A stretch of 64,000 nt of DNA from Neobacillus sp. PS2-9 (GCF_030915525.1 NZ_CP133269.1:1885001-1949000); one strand, 5' to 3'; shown: positions 51,839 to 61,826, counted from the first letter of the stretch. The notes: generated by a model from the sequence alone, not told the origin. Program-made: numbers and translations.

Positions 51839-53135
51839 TATCCTTGATGCGATTGAAACGGAAATAGAAATAGAAAAAAATATGTACGATTTACCAATTG
51901 ATGAGCTTTTTACGATGGCTGCGAGAATCAATAAAAAGCGCTCGTTCCTATTTGTAAGCAAAGTATTAGGCAAACATTTACCCATCCAACCATATAAGGG
52001 TTTGCTGACGGCTGCTTTATTAGCTGTTAGATACATGGAATCGGTTAAGGGGTTACATTGTGAGGAAAAAGAAGAGCTAGTGTCCTTATTTTCAAAAGAA
52101 GGAGAAACATACAACCATCTTCCGTTTGTGCCAAATTCGATTCAACCTGTTGTAATAGGGTTTGCAGAAACGGCAACTGCACTCGGTCATGCTTTCTTTG
52201 ATTGTTTCTATACAGCTGAATTCTTTCATACAACAAGAGAGGAAATGCGGGAGGAAAATCCAAACGTCACTTTTGAGGAAGAACATTCACATGCAACCTC
52301 CCACCGGTGCTACATTCCCAATAACATGATTAATAACCAACGGGAAATTATTCTAGTAGACGATGAAATAACAACTGGGAAAACAGCATTAAATATCATC
52401 CAGTCTATTCATGCAAATTACCCAAGAGAAGAATATACAGTTGTTTCCATATTGGATTGGCGTTCACAAGAAAATAAAAATAGATTTAAACAGCTTGAGA
52501 ACGAACTGGGTATAAAGATTCACGTGGTAAGTCTAGTAGCTGGCCATGTACAAATTAAGCAGCATAAAGAAATTATTAGTCAAACTCCTGGAAATAATGG
52601 GAATAATAAGGCGGAGCAGTCAGTCGAATTTCTGCAATTGTTTTCTTTGTTTACCCCAGTCCCCTTTTCCTCTAAGACGATTGGGAATAAGGCACCATAT
52701 ATCCAAGAAACGGGTCGTTTTGGTCTCCGTAGTTATGAAAACTCTTTTCATGAAAAAATATCAGAGGCAGCTTGTTACTTAGAGCAAAAAAGGACAGGTG
52801 AAAAAACGCTTTGTTTAGGTACAGGAGAGTTTATGTATCTTCCTATGCAGCTTGCTTCTAAGATGGGAAAGGGTGTGTATTATCACTCCACCACTAGAAG
52901 TCCAATACATGTAGAAAATAAAATGGGATACGGGGCTCAGTTCGGTGTGACATTTCCCAATCCAGAAGATTTAACAGTTACAAATTTTGTTTATAACATT
53001 CCACCAGATTATTATGATGAAATATTTATTTTTTTTGAGAGAGAAGTAGAGTTAGAGAATCTCCAGCCCTTACTAGACGAACTTAAACGTATAGGGGTGC
53101 CATCAATAAAGATCGTCTTTTTTTCTAAAAGTTAG
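51789..53135 (+). CDS. Ter-module phosphoribosyltransferase with TRSP-type tail
   Basis: Residues about 30-270 form a phosphoribosyltransferase fold with the PRPP loop IILVDDEITTGKTAL near 190-204. The remaining part (about 310-448) has ETGRFGLRSYENSFHEK and LCLGTGEFMYLPMQLASKMG, as in the TRSP domain attached to these enzymes. It should use PRPP to build a ribosylated product. GGGGTG precedes the ATG inside the lyase gene, a 50-base overlap that implies coupling. Confidence 0.83.
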   Translation: MKNSQPLTLSKKKYTFNILDAIETEIEIEKNMYDLPIDELFTMAARINKKRSFLFVSKVLGKHLPIQPYKGLLTAALLAVRYMESVKGLHCEEKEELVSLFSKEGETYNHLPFVPNSIQPVVIGFAETATALGHAFFDCFYTAEFFHTTREEMREENPNVTFEEEHSHATSHRCYIPNNMINNQREIILVDDEITTGKTALNIIQSIHANYPREEYTVVSILDWRSQENKNRFKQLENELGIKIHVVSLVAGHVQIKQHKEIISQTPGNNGNNKAEQSVEFLQLFSLFTPVPFSSKTIGNKAPYIQETGRFGLRSYENSFHEKISEAACYLEQKRTGEKTLCLGTGEFMYLPMQLASKMGKGVYYHSTTRSPIHVENKMGYGAQFGVTFPNPEDLTVTNFVYNIPPDYYDEIFIFFEREVELENLQPLLDELKRIGVPSIKIVFFSKS

Positions 53136-53146
53136 AGGTGAAAGAA

Positions 53147-54268
53147 ATGCAAAAAACAGTCAATAAGCCTGCAAAAATGGGGACATACCATGAAGATGAT
53201 GTGCTTTTCTTACTTAAAGATTTAAGTGAAATAAAGCTTGAGGACTCAACAGCAAACCGGGAATTGATGGTTCAATCAGGTATGCATTATAGCGAATCAT
53301 TACCTATCGAGTACCAGCCTCCAGAAGAATATGTTGAATTATTCTGGAAAACATTGATGGAATACAAACAAAAAGTGGCTTTGTCTGTAGGGATTGTGGC
53401 GGAACAAATCTACCAAATAAAAGAGAATAAGACTGTTCTCGTTTCTTTAGCACGAGCAGGAACTCCAGTAGGAATATTGATTAAGAGATATCTTAAATTC
53501 CGATACAATGTATCTTTGCCCCATTATAGCATCTCTATTATCAGAGATCGGGGAATCGATGAAAAAGCCCTTCAGTATATTATCAGCGAGCATCCAGATG
53601 GTGCCATTCAATTTGTTGACGGCTGGACAGGAAAAGGGGCCATTTCGATTGAATTAACAAAGGCCTGTCAGGAATTTGAACGAAAATACGGGACAAAGCT
53701 TGATGATACACTTGCTGTTATTGCAGATCCAGGCTACTGTACAACTCTATTTGGTACGAGGGAGGATTTCTTGATTCCGAGTGCATGTTTAAATTCAACT
53801 GTTTCCGGTCTTGTTAGCAGGACTGTACTAAATAAAACATACATTGGAACAGACGATTTTCACGGTGCTAAATTTTACAGGGATTTGCTTCCTGCTGATG
53901 TTTCAAATGAATTTATCCATCTAATCTCTACTGAGTTTTCTACGATTTGGGAGGAAGCGGCCGATATTTCATCGCAGAAGAAACACGAAAAAATAGAAAC
54001 GGGATTTCTAGGGATGCAGGATGTAATGAAAATCCAAGCAGAATTTGCCATTGAGAACACACATTATATAAAACCTGGAGTAGGAGAAACAACGAGGGTT
54101 CTTCTGCGAAGGGTTCCATGGAAAATTCTCATGCGTGATCCTTCAAGCCCATTTGTTAAACACATTCTCATGCTTGCCGAGGAAAAAGGGGTTGAGGTCG
54201 TGGAATATCCTGAGTTACGTTATTTATGCTGCGGCATAATTAAGTCGGTGAAGGAGAATAAAAAATGA
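53147..54268 (+). CDS. StiP-family protein (PRTase-like) of the Ter module
   Basis: Matches the family annotated cysteine protease StiP, which has a phosphoribosyltransferase-like core: LARAGTPVGILIKRY, HYSISIIRDRGID and the PRPP-loop-like FVDGWTGKGAISIEL (about 155-170). The C-terminal 70 residues (RRVPWKILMRD..., LRYLCCGIIKSV) look like the PELOTA-type RNA-binding domain reported on such proteins. Protease versus transferase function is unsettled. GAGGTG fixes the ATG at 53147. Its stop overlaps the HAD start. Confidence 0.8.
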   Translation: MQKTVNKPAKMGTYHEDDVLFLLKDLSEIKLEDSTANRELMVQSGMHYSESLPIEYQPPEEYVELFWKTLMEYKQKVALSVGIVAEQIYQIKENKTVLVSLARAGTPVGILIKRYLKFRYNVSLPHYSISIIRDRGIDEKALQYIISEHPDGAIQFVDGWTGKGAISIELTKACQEFERKYGTKLDDTLAVIADPGYCTTLFGTREDFLIPSACLNSTVSGLVSRTVLNKTYIGTDDFHGAKFYRDLLPADVSNEFIHLISTEFSTIWEEAADISSQKKHEKIETGFLGMQDVMKIQAEFAIENTHYIKPGVGETTRVLLRRVPWKILMRDPSSPFVKHILMLAEEKGVEVVEYPELRYLCCGIIKSVKENKK

Positions 54269-55065
54269 TAGTTGCTTCTGACCTTGACCGAACCATCATT
54301 TATTCAAAAAGAGCAATGGCTGATCTAGAAGAACAACCAGAAGGGCAATTGAAGCTGGTAGAAATAAAAGATGGTGAACAGGTTGCCTTTATGACAGAAG
54401 CAGCCTTATTTGCCCTTGAAATGATTTCTCAGAAAAGCTTGTTTATTCCAGTTACAACGAGGACAACAGACCAGTTTAACAGATTATCTATTTTTAAAAA
54501 CAAGATTGAATTCAAATATGCGATAACTACTAATGGGGCTGTTATTTTAGAACATGGAAAGCCTATAGAGGGATGGACAGAGTATGTGAAAAATAGATTG
54601 AGAATGGAATCCGCTTTAGAAGAGGAACTACTGTCAATTTTTCAAAGAGAGGGTATCCGTTTTGATGGGATAAAAAAGCAGGCAGGGAAGCTTTTTTTCT
54701 ATTTTATTTTAAATAGCCTTCCATCAACAGTCGAAATGCAATTAATCAATGATTTAGTTGGAAAGGTTGGCTGGAGAATTTCAATACAGGGGAGAAAACT
54801 ATATTTTATTCCGCTGGCAATTAGTAAAGGAAGTGCACTTGAATATCTCTGTCAAACTGAAGGAACCCAAGCAATAGCAGGTGCAGGGGACTCCATTTTA
54901 GATTGGGATTTTCTACAGAAATGTCAATATCGGTTCGTTCCCAACCAGGGTGAGCTTGCTAAGGCGACAGATACGAGTGATCTTATTTTTACTAAAAGTC
55001 GTGGGGTATGTGCGGGTGAAGAAATTCTCCAACAGGTTTTAGAACTGTTGCCACTTAAAGTTTAA
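54265..55065 (+). CDS. HAD-family phosphatase of the Ter module
   Basis: A 266-residue HAD hydrolase: ASDLDRTII with the nucleophile aspartate at residue 5, a Thr motif in VTTRTTDQF, a capping domain and AGAGDSILDWDFL with the metal-binding GDSxxD. It probably removes phosphate from the product of the upstream transferases. ATGA overlap with the preceding gene. It ends against a small opposite-strand gene. Confidence 0.85.
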   Translation: MIVASDLDRTIIYSKRAMADLEEQPEGQLKLVEIKDGEQVAFMTEAALFALEMISQKSLFIPVTTRTTDQFNRLSIFKNKIEFKYAITTNGAVILEHGKPIEGWTEYVKNRLRMESALEEELLSIFQREGIRFDGIKKQAGKLFFYFILNSLPSTVEMQLINDLVGKVGWRISIQGRKLYFIPLAISKGSALEYLCQTEGTQAIAGAGDSILDWDFLQKCQYRFVPNQGELAKATDTSDLIFTKSRGVCAGEEILQQVLELLPLKV

Positions 55066-55307
55066 TTCTTTTTCATTAACCTATTAAAAACAAAAAAGTA
55101 TAGGCAGGAAAATAGACTATAAAAAGCAAAAAAGAAAAGAATGGACATGACAAGTGAATGCATAACGGGGAAAAGAAGAAGGGTAAAGATGATACTGAAA
55201 ATAAATAAGTCCAAGTAAATAAATAAATCAGATACCATTACTTCCATTACCGTATTTAATTCCTCTTGCATTTGCTCCATACTTGGACGTTTATAGAGAA
55301 ATCTCAT
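55062..55307 (-). CDS. Small two-span membrane protein (81 residues)
   Basis: The frame has a cytoplasmic N-terminal helix (SMEQMQEELNTVMEVMV) and two hydrophobic spans (about 28-48 and 53-73) before a basic end. AGTAGGTGA precedes the ATG at 55307. It overlaps the HAD stop by four bases from the other strand and splits the Ter island into two + strand blocks. I do not recognise a family. Confidence 0.55.
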   Translation of the reverse strand: MRFLYKRPSMEQMQEELNTVMEVMVSDLFIYLDLFIFSIIFTLLLFPVMHSLVMSILFFFAFYSLFSCLYFFVFNRLMKKN

Positions 55308-55391
55308 TCGAGTCACCTACTTTAGTATGAGTACTCAAATAGTATGTAAGGACAAGAAAAAAGGTGAAAAATGAAGAAATCACTTTAATAA

Positions 55392-55417
55392 CGAAACATT
55401 TTTGAGGCACATTCGTA
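55392..55417 (+). promoter_or_regulatory. ECF-sigma (SigW-like) promoter of the yceG-telA-terD operon
   Basis: CGAAAC (55392-55397), 16 bases, CGTA (55414-55417): one mismatch to TGAAAC-N16-CGTA. It lies about 158 bases before the yceG-like gene. Confidence 0.6.
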
Positions 55418-55574
55418 TTAACAAATGAACCAATTAAATAACTGTGATATGATGATAAGGAACCTTACATAATTTTCTATTATTATGCGGAAGTGCTTAA
55501 GTACTGAAGCAGGACAAAGTATATAGATCTTCTTTGGAAAATAAGCTTTCGCTTCTAGAGGGAAGGGATTATGA

Positions 55575-57212
55575 ATGTATCCACCATTAAATCAATTGAA
55601 CGTCCGTCCTATATCCCTAACGTATGAAAATTGGTTTGATCTGTTAAAAAAAACCTTACCAGAACGGCCCCATTTTTCATTAGAAAATGGAACCATCCAG
55701 ATTGGGCAAGTATTAGGTAAATTTCTAGGGATTCCAATTGACACGGATGAATACTACAACCAGTTATTTGATTATGTAAACTCTGAAGAATGGGGGTTAC
55801 AGTTATTAAGTGAGGATTCACTTGATAAAACAATAAATAACACGTATTTTCAGTCCATTCAAAAAGTGATCAATATTAATCAAGAGCAAAAATTGTCAAT
55901 TAACCGCTTTGCAGCCTTTCTTGATGGGGAGCAGCTTTTGTTAAAGTCAAAAGTACCTGTCATTCACCGGAAATTAAGGGAAGCGATGATTGCCACACTT
56001 GAATTGTACGCTACCCTTGAGAAGGATGGGCTTAAGAATCACGAACTAAGGCGAGTTCTCGTTGATTTGGTGAAGTGGTCAATCAATCATTTACAGTCAG
56101 AATTAGACCATGCGGATCCTGAGAGGGCCATGCCCAAATATCTTTGGTATGGCAATTTTAAGAAAAGTCACCAATATTTTTTATATTATTTAATAAAGCT
56201 TGGCTGTGATATCGTCGTTTTTGATCCTGAGGGTAAAGATATACTAGCAGGTTACGTTTCAGAACCGGTCTTCACTCATCACTATCCAAATAGACTTCCT
56301 GCAGAGACCTTTCCTAAGGAAAGAAGAAACAGGAAATCAACGGTTGCCTATCGGGCCTCAAAAGAGATTGAGACGATTTTAAACCAAGAAGGATCCGGAC
56401 TTTATAAACCATGGCAGTTAAGGGAATATACCCCATCTTCCATTACGTTAAAAACTACATATGACGAGCTATTTATCCTTTGTAAAGAGATAGCAATGAT
56501 CCGTCCGGATTTTGAAGTAGGTGAAGGACAAGTTAAGATTCCCTCTATTTTTGCAAAAGTCCAGGGTGTGAGTAAGAATCGTAAAGAATATTGGGACCGC
56601 CTTCAATCTCTTAGTCAGTTGGAGCACAGTTACCTCATTCGACAACTACCCTTTACGATGCAGAGTACCAGCGATTTTCGCTTCCATTACCGGAATGCCC
56701 TTGGGAAGGATGGCTTGCTAGAACCTGAAAAAATGATGCAGGCACACTATTGGCCCTATTCATTCTTAGCATCTGGATTACAAAAGGGAATCGCTCATGC
56801 AATTAGGAAAATCTGTGAGAAACCAGGTTTAAAGCTTTTGCCGATGGAAAGTTTAGAAGATGTGAAAATGTATTTGTTTACTCAGGCTCAATTTATGCCA
56901 AAAAGGATCATTCAATTGCTTGAGAGATTTGATTATTCCCAGCAGGTTCCTAAATTGATTATCTTTAATAATGAATTATCCGGCATGCTTTCAAGGTCGG
57001 ATGCAGCATTGCTTCTGCTCTTAAATCAATTTGGTATAGATATCATCCTTTATAATCCACCAGGCCATAATGACATTGAAAATTATATCGATGAACGATT
57101 ATTCGATAAACACTGGCTTGAGGAAATGGTCTTTGATTTGGAATATAAAGAGCCTTCTGTTTTTAAAAAGGGGCTTTTTCAAGGAATACTAAAAAACTTA
57201 AGGGGAGATTAA
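55575..57212 (+). CDS. yceG: YceG-like component of toxic-anion resistance
   Basis: A 545-residue protein matching the bacilliform YceG family found with TelA and TerD. No signal peptide or clear spans. Visible landmarks are RPHFSLENGTIQIGQVLGKFLG, DPERAMPKYLWYGNFKKSHQYFLYYLIKLGCDIVVFDPEGKD in the middle and a C-terminal NNELSGMLSRSDAALLLLLNQFGIDIILYNPPGHNDIE. The repeated hydrophobic-strand-then-NPPG/DPEG pattern suggests two alike lobes. Function unknown. The telA gene follows by three bases. Confidence 0.85.
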   Translation: MYPPLNQLNVRPISLTYENWFDLLKKTLPERPHFSLENGTIQIGQVLGKFLGIPIDTDEYYNQLFDYVNSEEWGLQLLSEDSLDKTINNTYFQSIQKVININQEQKLSINRFAAFLDGEQLLLKSKVPVIHRKLREAMIATLELYATLEKDGLKNHELRRVLVDLVKWSINHLQSELDHADPERAMPKYLWYGNFKKSHQYFLYYLIKLGCDIVVFDPEGKDILAGYVSEPVFTHHYPNRLPAETFPKERRNRKSTVAYRASKEIETILNQEGSGLYKPWQLREYTPSSITLKTTYDELFILCKEIAMIRPDFEVGEGQVKIPSIFAKVQGVSKNRKEYWDRLQSLSQLEHSYLIRQLPFTMQSTSDFRFHYRNALGKDGLLEPEKMMQAHYWPYSFLASGLQKGIAHAIRKICEKPGLKLLPMESLEDVKMYLFTQAQFMPKRIIQLLERFDYSQQVPKLIIFNNELSGMLSRSDAALLLLLNQFGIDIILYNPPGHNDIENYIDERLFDKHWLEEMVFDLEYKEPSVFKKGLFQGILKNLRGD

Positions 57213-57215
57213 GTA

Positions 57216-58319
57216 GTGACTTTACCTTCAAATCAATCTAGCGGTATGATGCCAATAAGCGATAATGACAAACTATCAGAAACAAAAGCTTCTGATATCA
57301 AGCTAGCACTCCGTAAAGAACCAGAAGTTCAAAATTTAGTCCGTACGATTGATGAGCGAGACCAAATTCAAGTGTTGGAATTCGGGAAAGAACCAGCCGT
57401 GCAAATTTCTCGCTTTTCTGATCAAATTCTCAGCAATATGCGGACAACAAAAGTAGAAGATTCTGGTGAACTTCTGAAACAACTTGGACGCATCATGGAT
57501 AAATTTGATGCTAAGGACTTTCAGAAGACATCTGGTGGTATTTTCGGAAAGCTATTTAAAAAGGGCGAAAAAATGGTAGAAAAGCTTTTTGGAAAATACC
57601 AGACGATGGGCTCTGAAATCGACAAGATTTACATCGAAATCTCCAAATACCAGCATGAGATGGTTGATTCAACCAATATGCTTGAACAAATGTATGAGCA
57701 AAACTACCAATACTATTTGACACTTGAAAAGTACATTGTTGCGGGTGAAATGAAAGTAGAGGAGCTGAAGAACAATCAGCTGCCACAGCTAGAATCACGG
57801 GTTGCATCAGGAGATCAATTAGCATCCATGCAGTTAGATACATTAAAAAATGTCATTGAGCTACTAGAACAGAGAATATATGACTTAGAAATGGCGAAAA
57901 TGGTATCGCTACAGACAGCACCGCAAATACGCTTATTGCAAAGAGGGAATACAAAGCTGATAGGAAAAATTAATTCAGCATTTGTGACGACGATCCCTAT
58001 TTTTAAAAATGGATTAATTCAAGCAGTTGCAGCAAAGCGTCAGAAGCTTGTTGCTGATTCTATGAGTGAGCTTGACCGCAGAACCAATGAAATGCTGCTT
58101 AAAAATGCTCAGAATATTTCACAACAGAGCACTGATATTGCAAGGTTAGCAGGTGCTCCAAGCATTAAAATTGAAACAATTGAAGAGTCTTGGAATATCA
58201 TCATCAAGGGTATGCAGGAAACAAAGGCGATTGAAGAAGAAAATAAACGGTTGCGTGTGGAAGGTACAAAACGTTTAGAGCAGTTACAGGAAAACTTTAA
58301 GAGATTGAAACAATCATAA
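57216..58319 (+). CDS. telA: TelA-family toxic anion resistance protein (YceH)
   Basis: A 367-residue, largely helical cytoplasmic protein with the TelA pattern: long coiled coils (about 125-270), the segment DMEMAKMVSLQTAPQIRLLQRGN-like near 225-250 and IKIETIEESWNIIIKGMQET near the C terminus. TelA proteins give tolerance to tellurite and to wall-active agents with TerC/TerD. The start is a GTG with AAGGGGAGA upstream. It is second in the SigW-like operon. Confidence 0.92.
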   Translation: MTLPSNQSSGMMPISDNDKLSETKASDIKLALRKEPEVQNLVRTIDERDQIQVLEFGKEPAVQISRFSDQILSNMRTTKVEDSGELLKQLGRIMDKFDAKDFQKTSGGIFGKLFKKGEKMVEKLFGKYQTMGSEIDKIYIEISKYQHEMVDSTNMLEQMYEQNYQYYLTLEKYIVAGEMKVEELKNNQLPQLESRVASGDQLASMQLDTLKNVIELLEQRIYDLEMAKMVSLQTAPQIRLLQRGNTKLIGKINSAFVTTIPIFKNGLIQAVAAKRQKLVADSMSELDRRTNEMLLKNAQNISQQSTDIARLAGAPSIKIETIEESWNIIIKGMQETKAIEEENKRLRVEGTKRLEQLQENFKRLKQS

Positions 58320-58366
58320 TTATTTTTATTGTGATAATTTAAAAAATCTAATTTGAGGTGAATGAC

Positions 58367-58978
58367 ATGGCTATTAACTTACAAAAAGGGCAGCGAGTGG
58401 ATTTAACGAAAGGAAATCCAGGACTTACTAAAATCCTGGTAGGATTAGGTTGGGATCCAGTTCAAAGCGGAGGGGGCGGCGGCTTGTTTGGCGGTTTGTT
58501 CGGCGGCGGCAGTGCTCCAAATGTTGACTGTGATGCGTCAGTTATTATGCTTGGTTCGAATGATAAGCTTCAAAATAATAAAGATGTTATCTATTTTGGT
58601 AATTTACGAAGCAATGACGGCAGTGTACAACACTCAGGAGACAACTTAACAGGGGACGGAGACGGTGATGACGAGCAGGTAATGATTGACTTAAGTAGAG
58701 TGCCGTCAAACATACAGAAACTTGTTTTCGTTGTTAATATTTATGACTGTGTGAAAAGAAAACAGCATTTTGGAATGATTCAAAATGCATTCATTAGGGT
58801 AGTAAATCCTTCTAATAACCAGGAACTGATCCATTATAATCTAACTGACAATTACAGTGGATTAACATGTCTTGTGACAGGTGAACTATACCGACATGGA
58901 AATGACTGGAAGTTCGCTGCGATTGGCAGTGGTACTAATGCAGCTAGCCTTTCTGAAGTGGTTCGTTCTTATAGTTAA
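58367..58978 (+). CDS. TerD-family protein (2) with glycine-rich insertion
   Basis: The 203-residue TerD domain keeps [14 protein letters not shown] and the closing [15 protein letters not shown], but a Gly-rich loop (residues about 35-48, GGGGG then FGGLFGGG) replaces the usual NDFDLD approach, and the first acidic site reads VDCDAS. This is a known divergent TerD subtype in Bacillus Ter operons. Calcium binding may differ. GAGGTG sets the ATG at 58367. Confidence 0.9.
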   Translation: MAINLQKGQRVDLTKGNPGLTKILVGLGWDPVQSGGGGGLFGGLFGGGSAPNVDCDASVIMLGSNDKLQNNKDVIYFGNLRSNDGSVQHSGDNLTGDGDGDDEQVMIDLSRVPSNIQKLVFVVNIYDCVKRKQHFGMIQNAFIRVVNPSNNQELIHYNLTDNYSGLTCLVTGELYRHGNDWKFAAIGSGTNAASLSEVVRSYS

Positions 58979-59010
58979 TTTGTTATTATTGTCAAAATGA
59001 GGTGATACGT

Positions 59011-59589
59011 TTGGGAATTAATTTATCAAAAGGACAAAGAATCGACTTAACGAAAACAAATCCCGGATTAACGAAGGTCATCATCGGTCTTGGCTGGGAT
59101 ACAAATCGCTATCATGGCGGAAATGATTTTGATCTTGATGCATCGGCATTTTTAGCAGATGCCAACAGCAGGGTGACGGAAGATCTGGACTTTATTTTTT
59201 ACAATAACTTGGTGCATACCTCAGGTGCCGTTGAACATACTGGCGACAACCGCACGGGTGAGGGTGACGGGGATGATGAGCAAATTAAGATTGATTTTAG
59301 TAAGGTTCCATCCCATATTAGTCGGATTGCCATTACTGTAACCATCCATGATGCTGAAGCGAGAAACCAGAATTTTGGTCAAGTCAGTAATGCCTTTGCT
59401 CGGGTAGTAGACGAAGAAACAAACCGTGAAATCCTAAGATTTGACCTGGGTGAAGATTTTTCTGTTGAAACTGCTGTTGTGATTTGTGAGCTTTATCGTC
59501 ACAATGGTGATTGGAAATTCAATGCAGTAGGTAGTGGTTTTGCAGGAGGCTTGGCTGCCCTCTGTAGAAACTTTGGATTAGAAGTATAA
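59011..59589 (+). CDS. TerD-family calcium-binding protein (3)
   Basis: A 192-residue canonical Ter[48 protein letters not shown] and [20 protein letters not shown]. It is much closer to the TerD at 49075 than to its neighbour at 58367. The start is TTG at 59011 with GAGGTGA upstream. It ends the second operon at a terminator. Confidence 0.93.
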   Translation: MGINLSKGQRIDLTKTNPGLTKVIIGLGWDTNRYHGGNDFDLDASAFLADANSRVTEDLDFIFYNNLVHTSGAVEHTGDNRTGEGDGDDEQIKIDFSKVPSHISRIAITVTIHDAEARNQNFGQVSNAFARVVDEETNREILRFDLGEDFSVETAVVICELYRHNGDWKFNAVGSGFAGGLAALCRNFGLEV

Positions 59590-59600
59590 ATATAAAAACT

Positions 59601-59632
59601 AGAGGCGGGCATTGTGCTAGCCTCTTTTCTTT
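59601..59632 (+). terminator. Terminator of the Ter operon
   Basis: AGAGGC pairs with GCCTCT around a GC-rich loop, then TTTTCTTT. Confidence 0.8.
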
Positions 59633-59739
59633 GGTATGCACCGAAAACATTTCTATTTAATGACCAACTTCATTAAACTTCCGGAAAATTTTTATGTTAA
59701 AATGAAAAAATATGAATGACAGGAAGGGGAGTGTACGAA

Positions 59740-60534
59740 GTGAAGCAATATTTAGAGTTATGTGAGCATGTATTAAAAAATGGTACCGTAAAAGGGGACC
59801 GAACGGGGACTGGAACGGTTAGTACGTTTGGGTATCAAATGAGATTTAATTTAGAGGACGGATTTCCACTAGTAACTACAAAAAAACTACATCTAAAATC
59901 TATTATTTATGAATTGCTATGGTTTTTAAAAGGCGATACCAATGTTCGTTACCTTCAGGAAAATGGGGTACGAATATGGAATGAATGGGCAGATGAATTT
60001 GGTGAATTAGGACCTGTATATGGACATCAATGGCGGTCATGGACAGGCGCAGACGGAAAAACAGTGGATCAGATTAGTGAGCTAATCCATCAGATAAAAA
60101 CAAATCCAAACTCAAGAAGACTATTGGTCAATGCCTGGAATGTCGCAGAAATCGACCATATGGCATTACCTCCGTGTCATTGTATGTTCCAATTTTATGT
60201 TGCTGATGGAAAGTTATCCTGTCAGTTATATCAACGCTCAGCGGATGTATTTCTTGGAGTCCCATTCAATATTGCTTCCTACGCACTTTTAACATATATG
60301 ATTGCTCAAGTGTGTGATTTAAAGCCCGGTGAATTTATTCATACCTTTGGAGATGTTCATATTTATCAAAATCATCTAGAACAAATCAAGCTCCAATTAG
60401 GAAGAGAGCCAAAGAGGCTACCAACTCTGAAAATTAATCCAAATGTAAAGGATATTTTCTCATTTGAGTATGATGATTTTACTTTAGAGGGTTATGAAGC
60501 TCATCCACACATCAAAGGAGTTGTCAGTGTATGA
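59740..60534 (+). CDS. thyA: Thymidylate synthase
   Basis: ThyA methylates dUMP to dTMP with methylenetetrahydrofolate. The 264-residue protein carries the catalytic C146 in [21 protein letters not shown] (phosphate-binding arginines), [14 protein letters not shown] and the closing KGVVSV. The GTG at 59740 follows AGGAAGGGGAG; upstream in-frame codons are not conserved. The length equals the short ThyB/ThyA form. It overlaps dfrA by four bases. Confidence 0.96.
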   Translation: MKQYLELCEHVLKNGTVKGDRTGTGTVSTFGYQMRFNLEDGFPLVTTKKLHLKSIIYELLWFLKGDTNVRYLQENGVRIWNEWADEFGELGPVYGHQWRSWTGADGKTVDQISELIHQIKTNPNSRRLLVNAWNVAEIDHMALPPCHCMFQFYVADGKLSCQLYQRSADVFLGVPFNIASYALLTYMIAQVCDLKPGEFIHTFGDVHIYQNHLEQIKLQLGREPKRLPTLKINPNVKDIFSFEYDDFTLEGYEAHPHIKGVVSV

Positions 60535-61019
60535 TTTCTTTTATCGTTGCAATGGACGAAAATAGAACGATTGGAAGAGAAAATCAGTTACCCTGGCATT
60601 TACCGGAAGACTTAAAATTTTTTAAAAAGGTGACGATGGGTCATCCAATTGCAATGGGGAGAAAAACGCACGAGTCCATAGGTCGTGTCCTACCAGGCAG
60701 GGAGAATATTGTGATTACCCGTCAGGAAGGCTACCAAAGCGAAGGCTGTACGATGTTTTACTCGGTTGAGGAGTTTGTGAACTATTGCCGAGGTGTGGAC
60801 GATGAGATATTTGTCATTGGCGGAGCGGAAATTTTCCGTGAGGCATTTCCCTATGTTGACTGCTTGTACATAACGCTAATACATGAAACATTTGAAGGAG
60901 ATACATACTTTCCTCCATTTGACCTAAGTCAGTGGGAACTTACATCCCGCGAAAAAGGGCCAATAAATGAAAATAACCCATATGATTATGAATTTAGAAT
61001 CTATAAAAGGAAAGTTTAG
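60531..61019 (+). CDS. dfrA: Dihydrofolate reductase
   Basis: DHFR regenerates tetrahydrofolate used up by ThyA. The 162-residue protein has [30 protein letters not shown] with the catalytic acidic residue after [16 protein letters not shown] (NADPH), and [13 protein letters not shown]. Overlap ATGA with thyA gives coupled translation. Order thyA-dfrA is that of B. subtilis thyB-dfrA. Confidence 0.96.
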   Translation: MISFIVAMDENRTIGRENQLPWHLPEDLKFFKKVTMGHPIAMGRKTHESIGRVLPGRENIVITRQEGYQSEGCTMFYSVEEFVNYCRGVDDEIFVIGGAEIFREAFPYVDCLYITLIHETFEGDTYFPPFDLSQWELTSREKGPINENNPYDYEFRIYKRKV

Positions 61020-61040
61020 AAGGTTTCAATCATAAAAAAT

Positions 61041-61074
61041 AAGCATCAGCAATTTTTGCTGGTGCTTTCTTTTC
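61041..61074. terminator. Terminator after dfrA
   Basis: AAGCATCAGCAA pairs with TTGCTGGTGCTT, then TTCTTTTC; convergent gene follows. Confidence 0.85.
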
Positions 61075-61078
61075 TCTA

Positions 61079-61324
61079 TTAAAAATAGGAACCATTCACT
61101 TCGTAATCGGCTATTTTCGCAAGCATACCTCTAAATTCATGTGGATGGCAAAACTCTTCTTCATGAAAGTGCTTTTTCACCCAAGCAATTAACTCATTTG
61201 AGCTATTAAAATATTCCCCACTTCGATCACTTTTTCGAATGGTGTATCTGCCATTGTCATCATCAATGGTTACCTCAACAGGGAGAGCTCCATCAAAACT
61301 GCATAGTGAAAATTCCATCCTCAT
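61079..61324 (-). CDS. Conserved protein of unknown function (81 residues)
   Basis: Small acidic protein: MEFSLCSFDGALPVEVTIDDDNGRYTIRKSDRSGEYF then WVKKHFHEEEFCHPHEFRGMLAKIADY. Likely three beta strands followed by helices, cytoplasmic. AAGGA lies nine bases before the chosen ATG at 61324; ATGs at 61333 and 61318 are alternatives. I do not know a function. Confidence 0.7.
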   Translation of the reverse strand: MRMEFSLCSFDGALPVEVTIDDDNGRYTIRKSDRSGEYFNSSNELIAWVKKHFHEEEFCHPHEFRGMLAKIADYEVNGSYF

Positions 61325-61394
61325 CACATCCATTCCTTATAATTTCCTTTAGTATATGTCCTTATGGTTCAAATTATATGCAAAAAAAGTATAG

Positions 61395-61423
61395 TTGTCA
61401 AAATATTTTAAAAATTCTATCAT
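61395..61423 (+). promoter_or_regulatory. Candidate SigA promoter upstream of tatA
   Basis: TTGTCA, 17 bases, TATCAT. It would give a leader of about 200 bases to tatA; the interval 61430-61631 shows no other clear element. Confidence 0.45.
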
Positions 61424-61631
61424 AAAAATGGTCATTGACTTCAATAGAGGTAATTGTTAAATTGTCTATAGTGTTATAAAACAAAGTTGGAAATGCTAAA
61501 AATCACTCTGCTGTTAGTTTTACACGATTTTGTGAATTTACTATGAATTTTGTTGGATATTTAACGCAAACTGGTTTTTCAATACTATAATCATAGTAGA
61601 AATATACAACACTTGAAGGGGATGTAAATCC

Positions 61632-61826
61632 ATGTTTTCAAATATCGGAGTACCCGGACTAATTTTGATTTTAACTCTTGCTCTAATCATTTTTGGACCA
61701 AAGAAGCTTCCTGAAATTGGACGTGCGTTTGGGCAAACATTAAAGGAATTTAAAAAGTCGACACGTGAACTTACAGACGATGTAATGAAGGATATTGACG
61801 AAGAAAAGAAAAACTTGACAAAATAA
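61632..61826 (+). CDS. tatA: Twin-arginine translocase subunit TatA
   Basis: TatA forms the pore for folded proteins. The 64-residue protein has one span ([29 protein letters not shown]) with the FGP hinge and an amphipathic helix after it, then an acidic-basic tail. GAAGGGGAT precedes the ATG. tatC follows, and the first gene after them has a twin-arginine signal, so this pair may be dedicated to the hydrogenase. Confidence 0.94.
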   Translation: MFSNIGVPGLILILTLALIIFGPKKLPEIGRAFGQTLKEFKKSTRELTDDVMKDIDEEKKNLTK

